Notes: generated by a model not told the origin, from the sequence alone. A stretch of 64,000 nt of DNA from Clusia tigrina (GCA_920105625.2 OV050033.1:5002001-5066000), one strand, 5' to 3'. Shown: positions 12,295 through 24,915, counted from the first letter of the stretch. Numbers and translations: made by a program.

Positions 12295-13060
12295 AATGTG
12301 TGGCTTGCAGAGATTCTGTCGAAACTCAAAAGCATGCTCCCCCTCAAAATGTATACGCTTCTGGGAAGTCATCTCTTAGATTGACAAAAGGTTTCATTTC
12401 CACAGAATACCCAATCAAGGCTGTTGTACCCCGAGGTAGTTTACTGGGCCCTTTGCTCTGCACACTATACACTGCTGACTTGCCAACTGTCATATCTGTC
12501 ACCTTTCCAACTATCAAAACTGTCACCTCACATTTTGCCGATGATGCAGCCATTCTACGAGTATGTTCCCACTTAGACGGGAAAATGGCAACGGTACTCC
12601 TCCAAGAATATGTAAATACCCCACAAAATGGCTTGACTCCTGGAGAATAAAAGTCATTGAGACCAAATCTGTACACATCACAATCACTCTATGCCGGTCT
12701 ACTTGTCTGTCCCCCTGTGAAAATCAACTCCAAGTTTATCCCACAGGCTTCTGAAACAAAGTACCTGGGAATGTACCTCAATCGCAGACTCACCTGGTTG
12801 AAGCACATAAACGCCAAAATCACCCAAATCATTCTCAATGTAACTGAACTGGGATCGTCGTTTCTCTCTTGTTAAACTGTATGGGCATGTATGGTTTAAT
12901 CAGTAGTGGGCGTTCTGCGCAAACACCCAGCGACGCAGCCTTCGGTGAGTCTTTGAATCTTCAGTGGATAACTCCAAAGACTCCAAGTCACAACTGTCTA
13001 ACAAATCCATCAACTGTTCTGCTAAAAGTTACTATTGTGGTTTTCTTGTGATTTATAGAC
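12295..13060 (+). mobile_element. jockey-like non-LTR retrotransposon, reverse-transcriptase fragment
   Basis: Translation in shifting frames recovers the palm and thumb of a jockey-clade reverse transcriptase. At 12300-12650 I see VPRGSLLGPLLCTLYTADLP (family form VPQGSVLGPxLYxLYTADxP), then the catalytic FADD box at 12534-12545 followed by AAIL. Further on come a SW.IKV..TKSVH.T segment, then IPQASETKYLGMYLNRRLTW with LKHINAKIT at about 12735-12830. At least three frame changes and in-frame stops separate these parts, so the copy is dead, although FADD itself is intact. It lacks the endonuclease and N-terminal RT region, so it is 5'-truncated. The 58-bp array follows ~220 bp downstream. Confidence 0.9.
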
Positions 13061-13284
13061 AAACATTCTTCTAGACAATTCTATATGGTTCTATGGCTCT
13101 CTAAGTATAGAATGCATTCCCTCACAGACAGTGCACTAAAATGTTCCTTAGATGAAGACAGCAAAAATATCAGCATACCCAATGCTTTAGCTTCAATAGC
13201 TTTGAATAAGCGGAGAAGACTTTCACACATAATCAAGAAGAGAATGTGAGATAGAGGGGAGAGTTTCAATATTGTCCAGAATGT

Positions 13285-13990
13285 TAAAAATTATCGCTAT
13301 GACTAGGATAAATAATCCATAGTTCGAATCTATCAAAAGCTACTTTAATTATCTCTTTGATTAGATTAAATGCTCCATAGTTGGAGTCTATCAAGATCTT
13401 CTTTAATTATCGAATTGATCAGCATGAATGTTCCACAGTTGAAGTCCACAAGAGTTTCTTTAATGATCGCTATGATCAGCATGCATACTCCGTAGTTGAA
13501 GCCTATAAAGAGCATCTTTAATGATCTCTATGATCAGCATGCATACTCCGTAGTTGAAGCCTATAAAGAGAATCTTTAATGATCTCTATGATCAGCATGC
13601 ATACTCCGCAGTTGATTGTCTATCAAGAGCTTCTTTAATGATCTCTATGATCAGCATACGTACTCCATAGTTGTAGTCTACCAAGAGCTTATTTAATGAT
13701 CTCTACAATCAGCATGCATACTCCGTAATTGAAGCCTATAAAGAGCTTCTTTAACGATCGCTATGATCAGCATGCATACTCCGTAGTTGGTTGTCTATCA
13801 AGAGCTTCTTTAATGATCGCTATGATCAGCATGCATACTCCGTAATTGGAGTCTGTCAAGAGGATCTTTAATGATAGCTATGATCAGCTTACATACTCCG
13901 TAATTGGAGTCTGTCAAGAGGATCTTTAATGATAGCTATGATCAGCTTACATACTCCGTAATTGGAACTATCAAGAACTTCTTTAACTGA
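13285..13990. repeat. 58-bp minisatellite, 12 copies
   Basis: The landmark gatcag (or close variants) recurs at 13301, 13359, 13417, 13474, 13532, 13590, 13649, 13707, 13765, 13824, 13882 and 13940, a steady 57-59 bp period. The consensus contains tgatcagcatgcatactccg, ttctttaatgatc and a variable gaagcctataaagag segment. The first two or three units are the most diverged and the middle ones nearly identical, as expected of an array refreshed at its centre. Confidence 0.97.
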
Positions 13991-14924
13991 GTCTGATTTC
14001 ATATAAAAGATCAACTCAAAGGACTTCTTCCAATGAAGTGGCTGTTAATGAGAATTCTTTCCAAATGTTTCTAATTTCGTTAAGCTTGAATATTTCTTCA
14101 TGATTCTATGTATAATGATCCTTATTCGCAGCTTTCAATAGTTTCACACTCCTTTAGAAACTTTCTCTTGGCACATATTCGTATAACTCAGTAGCAATTT
14201 CTTTCAGTGAAGGAAGAGTCATTTGAATGTGCTCATATCAAAAAGGATTACAACAACAATGAAACCATCAATTAACTGCTTAAAGGATAAAAGTTAATTT
14301 TTGTTGTATAACATACTTCGATTTTATTTTCGAACTATCGCTTCGCCAGTCTTCATGTTCACAAATCTGGTCTCTGAAAATCAACCCACATTCAGTATTT
14401 CAAAATATATTTTAATGCAAAGATTCACTGACTCAAATGCAGGTCATGTTTAATGACACAGTTTTCCGTTTAATTTATGGTTTTTCTTGCCATCCGAGCC
14501 AAATGCCCCAATAAAGTGGCACCCCGAAAATGAGAGGCTCATGTCTAAGGTCTCCTGTGTGAATGAAACGAGGACACACCTTTTTACAGTGTACGAGAAC
14601 GAGCCGTGTTTGACGTTTTCCCTTTTCAAATTAATTAACTTATTTATCGTTATTAATCGTTTACATTTTTTTGGCGTCCCGGAAAATAAATCATGCATGA
14701 CTATGATGGGTGTTTATTAATTTTAATTGAGTTGCAAATTTATGTGACGCCATTTGTTAGAGATATTTAATTTATTTCATAATATTTTGCTGATATTTTG
14801 ACATACTTTGCAAACATGTTGGCTTTTAATGGCATTCTGAGCATATTTTAATTACGAATCAAATGAGTTTCATATAAATTCCACATTTTGTGCTCTTTAA
14901 TTTAAAACTTTAAATTCATGGCGA
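13991..14924. other. single-copy non-coding block
   Basis: Nothing recognisable. Overlapping frames at 14450-14720 on both strands are treated as chance. Confidence 0.5.
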
Positions 14925-15012
14925 CGGTTTAAACACATTCCACGGTTTAAACACATTCCACGGTTTAAAAACATTCCACGGTTTAAACACATTCCACGGT
15001 TTAAACACATTC
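14925..15012. repeat. 18-bp minisatellite, 5 copies
   Basis: The unit cggtttaaacacattcca starts at 14925, 14943, 14961, 14979 and 14997. Only one substitution (aaaaac for aaacac in unit three) is visible. The 18-bp period keeps frame, so the minus strand reads a CLNRGM peptide repeat, which I regard as an accident. Confidence 0.97.
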
Positions 15013-16363
15013 CCCTCCTTTTCAAATATGAATCTAAATAACCTGAAGTCTTAAACCAAACGTTGACATTTGCGAATATGGCGAAGAGCAGCAGCACGCT
15101 TTTGAAGGCCATCAACCGCTCAAGACTACTTTGCAACATCATCGTCCTTGCAGAACTCAGCTTTTAATAATTTAATGTCATTAAAATGAAATGCATGGAG
15201 CAGTTCACTGGCGCTAATGAACACTACAACCGCGCGAAATAAATCCGCATGCAAAAGTGGCCATCAAGCAAATATTTATAACTGTATCCTGTATAATTGC
15301 AGGCACTGCACAAGGATACTGGGTGCCCTTTCGCCAAGGGAAATAATTAATCAGAGTACTTAAAGCAAAGAGCATTGTTCGTCAATTTAGCAGACATAGA
15401 GAGGCATACGTACACAGCCTATGCTCCAACAGCAGTGGGAAGAAACCGCCGCAAACGTTACAAAGCGGCGGCAGCATCCTGCCTACCCACCCGTATACAC
15501 AAGTTGAATTGCATTCCCCGCAAACAAACAAACAAACAAACAGAACAACACCATCCCACACACACACACAGGCACGCACTCACACTCTCGCAGGCACTTT
15601 CAACCGCAACGTAAAGCCGCTTGTTTTATGTTGATTAAGTGACGTTTTACACCGGCTTCGCGACTGCTCCCTTTCGCGATGTTCGCGAGAGTGTGAGTAA
15701 AAACGCATTCATCATTGTGTCCTTATGACACCAATTACAACGACACTTATGTGCGTGTTGGATAAACTGTGCGTGTATCATTGTCACGGAGGACTCGCGT
15801 CTGCATCTGCGCCAGCGTCTGTGTAATTGCACGGGCGGTGTGCAACTTTTTAATCGTAAACCCCACTGAGTTGCTGCATTTGTTTGAGTTGATTTTTGAG
15901 CTTTTTGCGGGCATGAAATATGAGCATAATTATTTCTGTAAATTAGTGTTAATTTACATTAATTTCATGTGCGTATGAAAGCATTATAAAGTGCAAGGAA
16001 TAAAAAATGAACGCATACAGAGAAATGCACGCGCTGCTGTACTCATTACAGGATATGTGCACTGAAGCAACAATGTCCTTGGTAAATATCCATTACAATA
16101 AGTTGAAATTATGTGTGCAGTAATCTCTCAGCTGAGGTCAGCAATACCTAGTTAGAGAATATGTTCGCCCTTTGAGCTTTTTCCGTTATAGGTGTAATAA
16201 GAAAACGCTTAGAAACCGAACAAGTTCATAGATTACCGAACTCAAAGCGTAACAGATTATCCTACTTACCCGGTTATGTGATCTCTGCAGCCGACAGAAG
16301 CTCACATAAATTTGTCTTTACTTTTATGATTCTTAATGACTCCCGTTCCAATTCCTGTGAGTG
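15013..16363. other. single-copy block with small CA and CAAA microsatellites
   Basis: A (CAAA)n run near 15526-15542 and a CA run near 15555-15570 are present. No gene or element is recognised. Confidence 0.5.
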
Positions 16364-17970
16364 TATTCCCCTCTTCGAAATTAGCATGCAACAACTACTT
16401 TGTAGGACATGGTTGGACAAATGCATGCCAAGCAACTAGAACCTAAGCAAGCTTTGCCCAATTTATAAGACGGGCGAACCTCCGATCTGCGCAAATTACC
16501 TCGGGATCAGCCTCATTAACAACGCATACAAGGTCCTATCGAATGTATTATGTGCGAGACAGAATCCCATCTTCAATAGGTTGATTGGACCTAATCAGTA
16601 TAGCTTGAGACCTGAAAGTCAGCCACTGACCCGATACGACAAGTCGTGGAGAAGGCCCACGAAAAGAGTATCAACACACATCACTTCTGCAACGATTTTT
16701 AGGCTGCTTTTGAAAACACGGTCTGCCTCTATGCTGCCATGTCTGAATTGGATATCCCCGTTAATCTAATACGCCTACGCAGTATGACGTTGAGCGCCAC
16801 TACAAGCTCCGCCAGAATTGCGATGAACCTTTCTGAGCAGTTCTACACCAAAGATTGTTTCAAACAGGGCGATTCCCTTTCTTGCGATTTCTCCAACCTC
16901 CTACTAGAAAAAATTATTCGGGTAACCGAGCTGAACCGGAAAGACACTGCTTTCAACAAAAGTGTCATGTTACTGGCCTACACCAACAACATCGACATCA
17001 TCTGCAACGACAACCGTGCCGTATATTCGCCCTATTCCAGTCTAGAGAGGCAAGCGGCCAAAGTGGGTCTCCTGGTTACCGAGGGTAAGACACAGTATCT
17101 TCTGTCAACAAACTTGAACAAAACGTCACTGTCGGTGGACGGACATTTGATGTGGTCAAGGCCCTTGTATACCCATCTTGGTACAAGCATCAACACCAAG
17201 AACGACTTCAGTCTAGAGATCAAACGGTGATTCACTATTGCCAACAGGTGCTATTTTGAGCTTAGTGGGCAAAAAAGCAGAGGCCTCTCTCGACAAACCA
17301 CACTACTACTAAGTGCTCTACAAGGCACTTCTCATCCCCGTCCTGGTACCTGGCGCAGAAGCTTGAACTTTGACAAACAGTGATGGAAATGCATTGAGGA
17401 CGTTCGAGAGCCAAACACTCCGTAAGATGTTCAGTCCTCTCCACGTAGACGATGAGTACCACATTCGATAGAACAGCGAGCTGTATGAGCTATAAAAAGA
17501 CGTGGATATGGTGAATCGCTGGCTTGACCACGTTTCGCGTATGAACGAAGCAGCTCCGGCAAGAGAGACCTACTAGACTGTACCTCAGGGTGGAAGATGA
17601 GGAAGAGAACCTACGAGACCTACTAGACTGTACCTCAGGGTGGAAGATGAGGAAAATAACCTACGAGACCTACGAGACGGTACCTCAGGGTGGAAGACGA
17701 GGAAGAGAACCTACGAGACCTACGAGACGGTACCTCAGGGTGGAAGATGAGGAAAATAACCTACGAGACCTACGAGACGGTACCTCAGGGTGGAAAATGA
17801 GAAGAGGTGTATCCGTTCTATATACCAAGTTATGCCGGACCTGTCGACCTTGGGAATCTATAAATGCCGTCAGCGATCACAGGACAGAACCAAGCTGCAG
17901 GGTTTTTTTTTTTTGATTCAGCCAAAACCGATTTACGGTGGTAGATCCACTTATTATTATTATATTCCCC
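16364..17970 (+). mobile_element. 5'-truncated non-LTR retrotransposon with dead reverse transcriptase
   Basis: The plus strand encodes, in broken frames, an endonuclease-reverse transcriptase of the kind common in arthropods. Seen in order: SMQQLLCRTW near 16395, ICANYLGISLINNAYKVLSN near 16480-16540, FKQGDSLSCDFSNLLLEKII at ~16858-16917, LLAYTNNIDII at ~16970-17000, and SLEIKR before 17230. C-terminal RT-connected pieces SELYEL and RQRSQDRTKLQGF extend to ~17905. The catalytic YADD is YTNN (16979-16990), so both aspartates are lost. The longest frame is 16739-17230. The tail is (TTA)n at 17951-17962. The direct repeat tattcccc at 16364-16371 and 17963-17970 may be the target duplication. 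Clade not assigned. Confidence 0.9.
17562..17810 (+). repeat. 50-bp tandem repeat, ~5 copies, inside the LINE
   Basis: tacctcagggtgga recurs at 17581, 17631, 17681, 17731 and 17781, an exact 50-bp period. Units alternate gaagagaac and gaaaataac. The array lies in the C-terminal coding part of the LINE (PQGGRRGR-type residues). Because 50 is not a multiple of three, successive units are read in different frames, yet a 108-codon frame (17590-17916) stays open. Confidence 0.96.
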
Positions 17971-18302
17971 CCCTGGACATTTGAGAATTCTTTGATATAC
18001 CTCTAAAGAAATAGTCAAATCACTGTTCATGTGCGCACTGTAATATTTATAGGTATTCTGTTGACTGGATTGATTTTAGCTTGATTTATTTCGTTTCCTG
18101 ATGTTCTATAGTAGCCTTGTATAATGATATTGTCGTAGTTGTTGTTGAACTTCCCATCTTTTCCACCATAGGTTCTCCTAAAATATCGATCACTCTCGAA
18201 CAAGCTCGAACTTTAAACTGAACCCTTCAGTTCATCATCCATTCAAATCTCGGCTTTCGGGTATGTTTCCATACATGATAGATCATTATTCAATTTTGGT
18301 GT
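17971..18302. other. single-copy spacer between LINE and SINE
   Basis: No feature recognised. Confidence 0.5.
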
Positions 18303-18490
18303 CCAGGCTTCCGTGGTTTACTGGTAAGCATGCTAGACTCACACTTGGAGTGTCGTGGGTTCGAATCCAGCCCAGAAATGTTTCTTTGTGAATCGTTTTC
18401 TCTTCAAGCCGAAAGCCTCAGTTGCTAGTACTCATTCCCCCACCCCCTTGCACATTATGGTGCAAGGATAATGTAATAAATAAATAACAA
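18303..18490 (+). mobile_element. tRNA-derived SINE, copy 1
   Basis: The head has RNA polymerase III promoter boxes: TGGTTTACTGG at 18314-18324 (A box) and GGTTCGAATCC at 18358-18368, an exact match to the B-box consensus. The body shares gtaagcatgctagactcaca with copy 61522-61749, and its 3' part shares gaaagcctc, gctagtactcattcccc and ccttgcac. The 3' end contains a small stem, ccttgcac pairing with gtgcaagg, followed by a (taaa)n tail. No target duplication is clear. The parent tRNA was not identified. Confidence 0.88.
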
Positions 18491-21393
18491 TCAATAATGA
18501 GGCAGCATCATCATTCTCTCATTTATGATAGAAGAACACAACATTACAGCTCACTAATCCAAGTGGGAGAGAACACAACAACACTGTGGGAGAGAAATCA
18601 CTCAATCTACTTAACATCCGCTTGAAAGATAACTACTCACCCAAGGCACCACTTGACTCATGTTCCAATTACAATTTGGATATAATGTTTATTCATGTTT
18701 AGTCGTGAATATTGAAATGACTATTTCGTCACAATTTTAAGTAACTCTTTTAACCACTGCTGCAAAAGTCCTGAGACTGCATTCGAAATGCCATCAAGGA
18801 ACATCTGCACTTTTATGAAGTGAGTTACATTTTAATATTAAGAAAAATGTAAAATTTATGACAAGCCATGAAAATGCACAGAAATTCATTTGGGGAGGAA
18901 CACAGAAACATGATACGCACACATACCCATGCACTCACGCACACAAACACACACTCCCATAAACAGTGAGCATCTAAAGTGGCAATTTATGTGTGAAATA
19001 ATTTCGTGTAGATCACATAAATTCACTGCAAACAGATACGCAAATAAATAAATACCCGTATAAAGGACGAAAAATTAGACATAAAGATACAAAGATATCA
19101 AATGCACACGTTCGGATGCTTTTCAATAATAGTAAAATGAGCCGAAACAGAAACGCTGAGCATACGAATAACAGCAAATGGAGCGACCTAAACAAACACA
19201 GCGCACCCGAGCTGGAGGACTACGGAGTCTCAGGAGGAGGGGGAAACCATTTGCAAACACCCCTCGGGGCTAAAGTGTAAATTATGCAGATGAAGTGGCA
19301 GCAATTGTCCAAAAGAGCGCAACCCAACCAACCAAAGGGCTAAACAACTACGACGAAGCAACAGCAGCAGAAGCAGCCGCCGCACCAAAGGGCCAAAACA
19401 ACTGCCGAGAAAGAGCCTTTTAATCATATTCAAACACCGGCAGTCGGAATTTGCTTTAAGCGAGCGTCACTCATCCGTGCTCGGCGCCTTCTTGCATAAA
19501 ATATTGTGGAAGCAAACAATTTCATTCGGAACACTTTCGGCTCTTTTATTTATTTCCACTTTTGTGTTTCACATCTTCGCCTTGCTTCGCGGAGCATTTT
19601 TGTGTTTTTATTTAAAATGCGATTTGTACGAACGGAAATGAAAAATATTTTAACAAATTATCGAAAATGTTGATATAAATACACACTTGAGCAATGCTAA
19701 AGACTCTCGATGTGGGTGAATGTATGTCGGCCTTTCTTTGTGTGTGTGTGTGTAAGTGCTGCCGCAAAAGGGCAACGTAGAGTGCTCTTCGTGACAGTCG
19801 AATCCATGACGGAAATTCTCACAGATAAGCGAAACTTTTTATAAACTCATCATTTCGAAACCTTTTCCATTGACATCACTCCAGTGTTGCTGGCATCCTT
19901 GAAACAATGCGTGGGTCTGGAGTGCTCGAAAGCAATTTGGTAAATCCAATAATGCGTTGATGATGTCCTTCTTCCTTGGTGTGCCGCAATTGAAACAATC
20001 TCAATACACAATACGCACGCGAGACTGGGCCCAATCGCAGTTGCTTCTGGCAGCGCGCTTACAAAACGTGGGCAAATAAAAAGCTTTTACGCTAAATAAA
20101 TTTGCATTCCACACCACGCTCGCCGGCACCTCATTTAAATGCGGGTGCGAGTAGATTTATCAAATCTAAAAATATCAATGCAAATACAGTCATGCCCATC
20201 CTCACCATTTACTCATATAGATTTATGAGGAATAGTGAAGATTGAGGCTCATTCATTGGAAAACATATTCGAAGAATGTGGTTCGAATGAAATATTGAAC
20301 TGCAAAATAAAGGGTAGAGTGAAGGCTGGAACCAAGGGGGGAATGAAGGGAGGTGGAAATGAAAATGCCTATAAAACCGATTTTAATTCTATAATAGTCC
20401 AGGGTATTCTTCATGTAGCAATAGCTTCACTCAACTAAACCACAATTCTCCAATTCCACTTCAGTTGTCTAGAAAAGAGAAAAACAATTGTTGCGGATTA
20501 TTCCAACCAATTGAAATATTTGAGGACTTTTTGAAGAAAACATATCCGCATTTTTCAAACAAAAGTATCCTTCTTTCATCAATAGCAACATGATTCGTCT
20601 CCTTGGCGAAATTCCATGAATTTCTGTTCTAAGAATTGCATCCGCATAGCTACCGTATTCTCCAATGACTGTTTCCAAACCTATAGTAAAGCCCCGAGGC
20701 GAAAAGATTAGACTAAAGCGACGTTACTGAAACCAACGCCTATTCTAAGGGGTTGAGGAACTCAAGTAATTCTGAAGGATCCAGAAATTGGATTATCGTG
20801 TATCGAGTTAAAAGAAAACTATGTCGAAAAGTGAAATGTTGTTTGTATATTATTCATTGTTATATTTGTACCAGACTATCAAACGATTCTCGTATAAGAA
20901 GTCCATTCCCTGGGCTGTGGTTCGATTTATACTCATACTAAATAGAAATAGAAGGAATTTCCTTCTTCGTGTGCCTACTGAGCTGTGGTGCTATGATGAT
21001 TAATTAACTCATAAAATGCTTAAATAACGATGATTCTAGGAGTATCATCGGTAGTATTAATGAAGAAATTCTATCACAGGTATCTTGGAAAGCAACAATC
21101 ATAAAAGACTTGTTATGAGTACTTCGAATTCCAGCAGCGTTAAAATAAACAACTTCAACCAAGATAAACTGAAACCGGAAAGCACACGAAGCCTTCTGAA
21201 AAACCTAACATGCAATTCCTGGCAGAGCATTGCTCCCAAACCTCATATCGGGTGAGAGATTCTCTTGTTTGCTTCCTCGTTTTGCACCCGAAATCCAACA
21301 ATGGGTTGGCGCTATCAGTCAGAGAACACAGAAAAAGGAAACTTATACATCAAACGGCAAAGCAGCGAAATAAACCAGACTGACATTGTACAC
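18491..21393. other. long single-copy block
   Basis: Contains CA/TG microsatellites near 18925-18955 and 19738-19754. Several 60-70 codon frames on both strands have no domain. No transposon is recognised. The sequence at 18800-20200 is less AT-rich and resembles ordinary intergenic DNA. Confidence 0.5.
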
Positions 21394-21456
21394 GAATCCA
21401 CTCAAAACAGTGGTGAATCCACTCAGAATCGTGGTGAATCCACTCAAAATCGTGGT
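21394..21456 (+). repeat. 21-bp tandem repeat, 3 copies
   Basis: gaatccactca starts at 21394, 21415 and 21436. The unit keeps frame and reads ESTQNRG three times inside a 113-codon frame (21265-21606). Further loose repetition of gaatatcatgaatg occurs at 21533-21600. Without a start context or domain I do not call a gene. Confidence 0.85.
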
Positions 21457-21750
21457 GTGTCCGCTACGGACGCTGGCACCGAAAAGGACTTTCCCTTCTC
21501 TGTATTCTCTGCTATGAGTGACAATTATGAGGCGAATATCATGACTGAGTTACTTATCATGAATGATGGGAATATCATGAATGGAGTGAATATCATTTTG
21601 ACGTGAAAATCATGTGTTCCGATTATCACCCAAATATTCCTCAACACCAGAGCAGATCTGCGAGAAGGTACATCCCGTTTCATCATTTATTGATTTCACC
21701 TTCTCGGCCAATGTGGCTGTACAATTTATTCCCACGCAGTATTCCAATGA

Positions 21751-21848
21751 GTGTTCAAGAGAACACGCTTAGAAGAGTGTTCAAGTGAACACGCTTAGAA
21801 GAGTGTTCAAGTTAACACGCTCAGAAGAGTGTTCAAGTGAACACGCGA
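21751..21848. repeat. 26-bp minisatellite, ~3.8 copies, with an internal palindrome
   Basis: Units start at 21751, 21777, 21803 and 21829. Each carries gtgttcaagtgaacac, a dyad of GTGTTC and GAACAC separated by four bases, followed by gcttagaaga. Confidence 0.95.
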
Positions 21849-22704
21849 AGGTGACACTGTGAGAACGCTCTCTGTGAAGCTCACCAAAATTATTGGTATC
21901 ACAGCTGACCTAAGAATTCTAAAACTATGCAGTGATATGGTGTTGGGACCAACACCATTATAAAAGTGAAGAAGCACCTTTTAATAGGAGGTTGATTTTG
22001 TTTTCGATGTGCTGAAGAAGAACAATGTCACACATAGTCAACAGTCAAGTCAGTGAAGTGGGCAAAAACACTCCTTTTATATGGTGGTAGAATTGACTGG
22101 AATCCTGACATTGATATTCACTATTTATGGTCACTTTTCTCCAGAACCGTTGCTGCAATTTTCTTCATATTCCACAAATATTCTCAAGGGGTTAACGAAA
22201 CATGATTATCAATTCACCCCAGAAGAGTTTACTACCACGCCCATGACAATTTCAAGTTATTATACTCTTGGAGGGCGAATACCACTTTCACATTTTTTGG
22301 GAAGATGTCATTCAGTAAATATTTTTACAGTACCAAATGAATCAATTACATTCTCATTCTTATTACGCATGTAAATTTTTCAGGGCATCCCGAAAGCGTA
22401 AAGTACGAGCGCTAACTTCTCCTCAAATATTTACTTGGTTCTGGCAGAATTGTCCTTGAGCACGCTCTGGCAGACGCACCCCCGTTCGATTACCCGAAAA
22501 CCATCTCATTATTTGCATATCCAGCGGCACGAACAACCCCGTTTCTTGTACCCGAGCACGAGGGTATCACTTCCATCTCAATGCAATTAATTATCAGCAT
22601 CTTCAACTTGCAATAATCATCAACAATAATGCTTAATCAATCAATTAGTGTTGAAATGAATTATCTTTAAAATTGAATTATCACTGACAGTACCAACAAC
22701 ACCG

Positions 22705-22735
<31 letters not shown>

Positions 22736-24293
22736 CGGCAGCTTGAACGACAGCGACAGCAACCCCAACAATTACAGTAATAATAATTCATCACCGTGGC
22801 GCGTACTCGGGCGTGTCGCCTTGTATCGCACACCACCTGAGATCGGAAACCAATGAAACTGGAAATTTCAACCCAACAAACTGCGTGAAAATATTGACAG
22901 CGCAGGCAGGCAGGCAGTCGAGTGGGCGGTGGAAGTGTGTACGGCACGTGGAACGAGTGAAAGGTGCTGTAAGCTGCGTGTACGCCTGTTGACAGCGACG
23001 TGGCGACGTGCACCCGGTGTGTGGAGTGCTTGTAATTTCCGCTGCAAATTGAATTTTCGACAGCGCTCACAGGCTTCGGTGGCGCAGCTCAGCACAATGA
23101 GTAAAAATTTCGCGGGATCAAGCTGAAAATTATTAATGATTATGGCTGAAGGTGTAATGCGGGGTGCGCCCGAGTGCTCTTGCCGCACAACTCACCCATT
23201 AAGCAGACCCAATTGAGTGATGCCAAGCACCCAAGTGACACTGCGGTCAACGGGGGACTGCTGAGAGTGTTTATGCGGCTTTAATATTAAAGCGAGGATG
23301 CCGCGCCAAAGTTTACTGCAATCGTGCCGAAATTTGCGACATTTTATTCTGCCATAAATTGTTGGTAGCATCAGCGTCAATCGCGTAAGGACCATAAAGA
23401 CGGTGAATGCTTCAATTCAATTTTGCTTTTTATTCGTTGTGTTGTTCTCGACTCAGGGAGAGAGCGAATTGACACGTTTTATTGCCAGGGCCACAGTGGT
23501 GGAGGGCAGAAGGCAGCAGACGGCAGACAGCAGGCAGAAAGTGCACGTCTTGGTGCCGAAATTGTTTGGCTTATCATAAAATGGAAATATAATCAGAGAA
23601 ATTTATCACATTAGATATCCGAGTCGTGCTGTGGATTTGCGACTGTGGCGCGCAGATGTTGACAAATCGAAGTGCCATGCGAAGTGCGTCTGTGTGAGTG
23701 TGTGTGTGTCGGAAAGGGATTTCTTTTTCTTTGTCATAAAAATGCACACAAGAAATTTATGATTTTTCCATATAAATCTGTTTTTTATTTTTTTTATTTC
23801 ATTTTGAATTGTTTGTGAAAGGACCAAAAAGTAGCGGGAGGAGCTTGGAATGAAGGCCGCATTGCCTTCAGACCTCACCTCCTTCGATGAACAAAAAATC
23901 CTGCCGCTACTTGCAATTTCTCGCGCTCTGTTCTAGATTAACTTGCCGCAGATAACGGTTATTTATGGCATAACATAATTAAGTTTTGTCAGTGACAGTC
24001 CGAGTGAGTGAGAACGAGGCGGAGACGGCGGAGTGGTGGGTTTGTGTGCCAGTTTCCAGGCGAGACAAGACCCTGAGGAGCAGTCAGACGACATTGTTCT
24101 TGGTTTCTTTTTAATCCGCATTCTGTGGCATCCTTAGAAGGCAGTTAGGAAGATAATGAATCTGTTGGTTCTTTGCCTACATCTTCTTCCACCTGCTTTG
24201 TCCTTAATACCCGCGGTGTACTTACATCTGCCTGGAAAAAAGTCAAACTAGTCAAATTCCTTGCGTATTCATCACAAAAAATTTATTTCGAGT
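21849..24293. other. single-copy block
   Basis: A perfect dyad atggtgttgg/ccaacaccat lies at 21937-21958. A CAG/CGGCAG-rich stretch at 22695-22750 produces a cysteine/arginine frame on the minus strand. Nothing coding is supported. 22.4-24.1 kb is relatively GC-rich. Confidence 0.5.
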
Positions 24294-24915
24294 GGATTTT
24301 ATTTAATTATTTACTCTAATCGAATATTATAATGTCCTCTATCTACAAAAAGAACTCCTCCTTATACTATTCGCACCTCGATGACCCTCCTCTCAACAAC
24401 CTACATTGGATTTTATTGAATTATTTACTCTAATCAAATATTATATTGGCCTCTAATATCGAAAGAGATCATCACTAGCAGATCTCTTTACACTAATCGC
24501 ACTTCCCTCGCCCTACTCTCAACAACCTACATTGGATTTTATTGAATTATTTACTCTAATCAAATATTATATTGGCCTCTAATAGCGAAAGAGATCATCA
24601 CTAGCAGATCTCTTTACACTAATCGCACTTCCCTCGCCCTACTCTCAACAACGTACAGTGGATTTTATTGAATTATTTACTCTAATTAAATATATAATGT
24701 CCTCTATCAGCGAAAGAGATCATCGTCAGTTACAAAAGGAACTCCTCCTTATACTATTCGCACCTCGATAACCCTCCCTCATTAATCTACAGTGTATTTT
24801 ATTGAATTGTTTACTCTCATCGAATATTATAATGTCCTCTATTAGCGAAAGAGATCATCACATGGAGTTCTCCTTAAACTATTCGCACCTCGCTCGCCCT
24901 ACTCTCAACAACCTG
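24294..24915. repeat. ~114-133-bp tandem repeat, 5 copies
   Basis: ggattttatt or its variant recurs near 24294, 24408, 24534, 24660 and 24793, followed each time by gaattatttactctaat, gagatcatc and actctcaacaacct-like segments. The second and third copies are nearly identical; the others differ by indels around aggaactcctcctta. Confidence 0.93.

Noticed and set aside
18303..18375. Functional tRNA gene
   Set aside because: A and B boxes are present, but the acceptor and anticodon stems do not close properly and the 3' domain is shared with other copies, marking it as a SINE.
21265..21606. Frame containing the ESTQNRG repeat as a gene
   Set aside because: The repeat is a 21-bp minisatellite; the flanking residues have no recognised family and there is no ATG-to-stop gene context beyond chance.
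22681..23070. 129-codon Cys/Arg-rich minus-strand frame
   Set aside because: Its Cys/Arg run comes from a CAG/CGGCAG simple repeat; the rest shows no domain and is overlapped by a second minus-strand frame.
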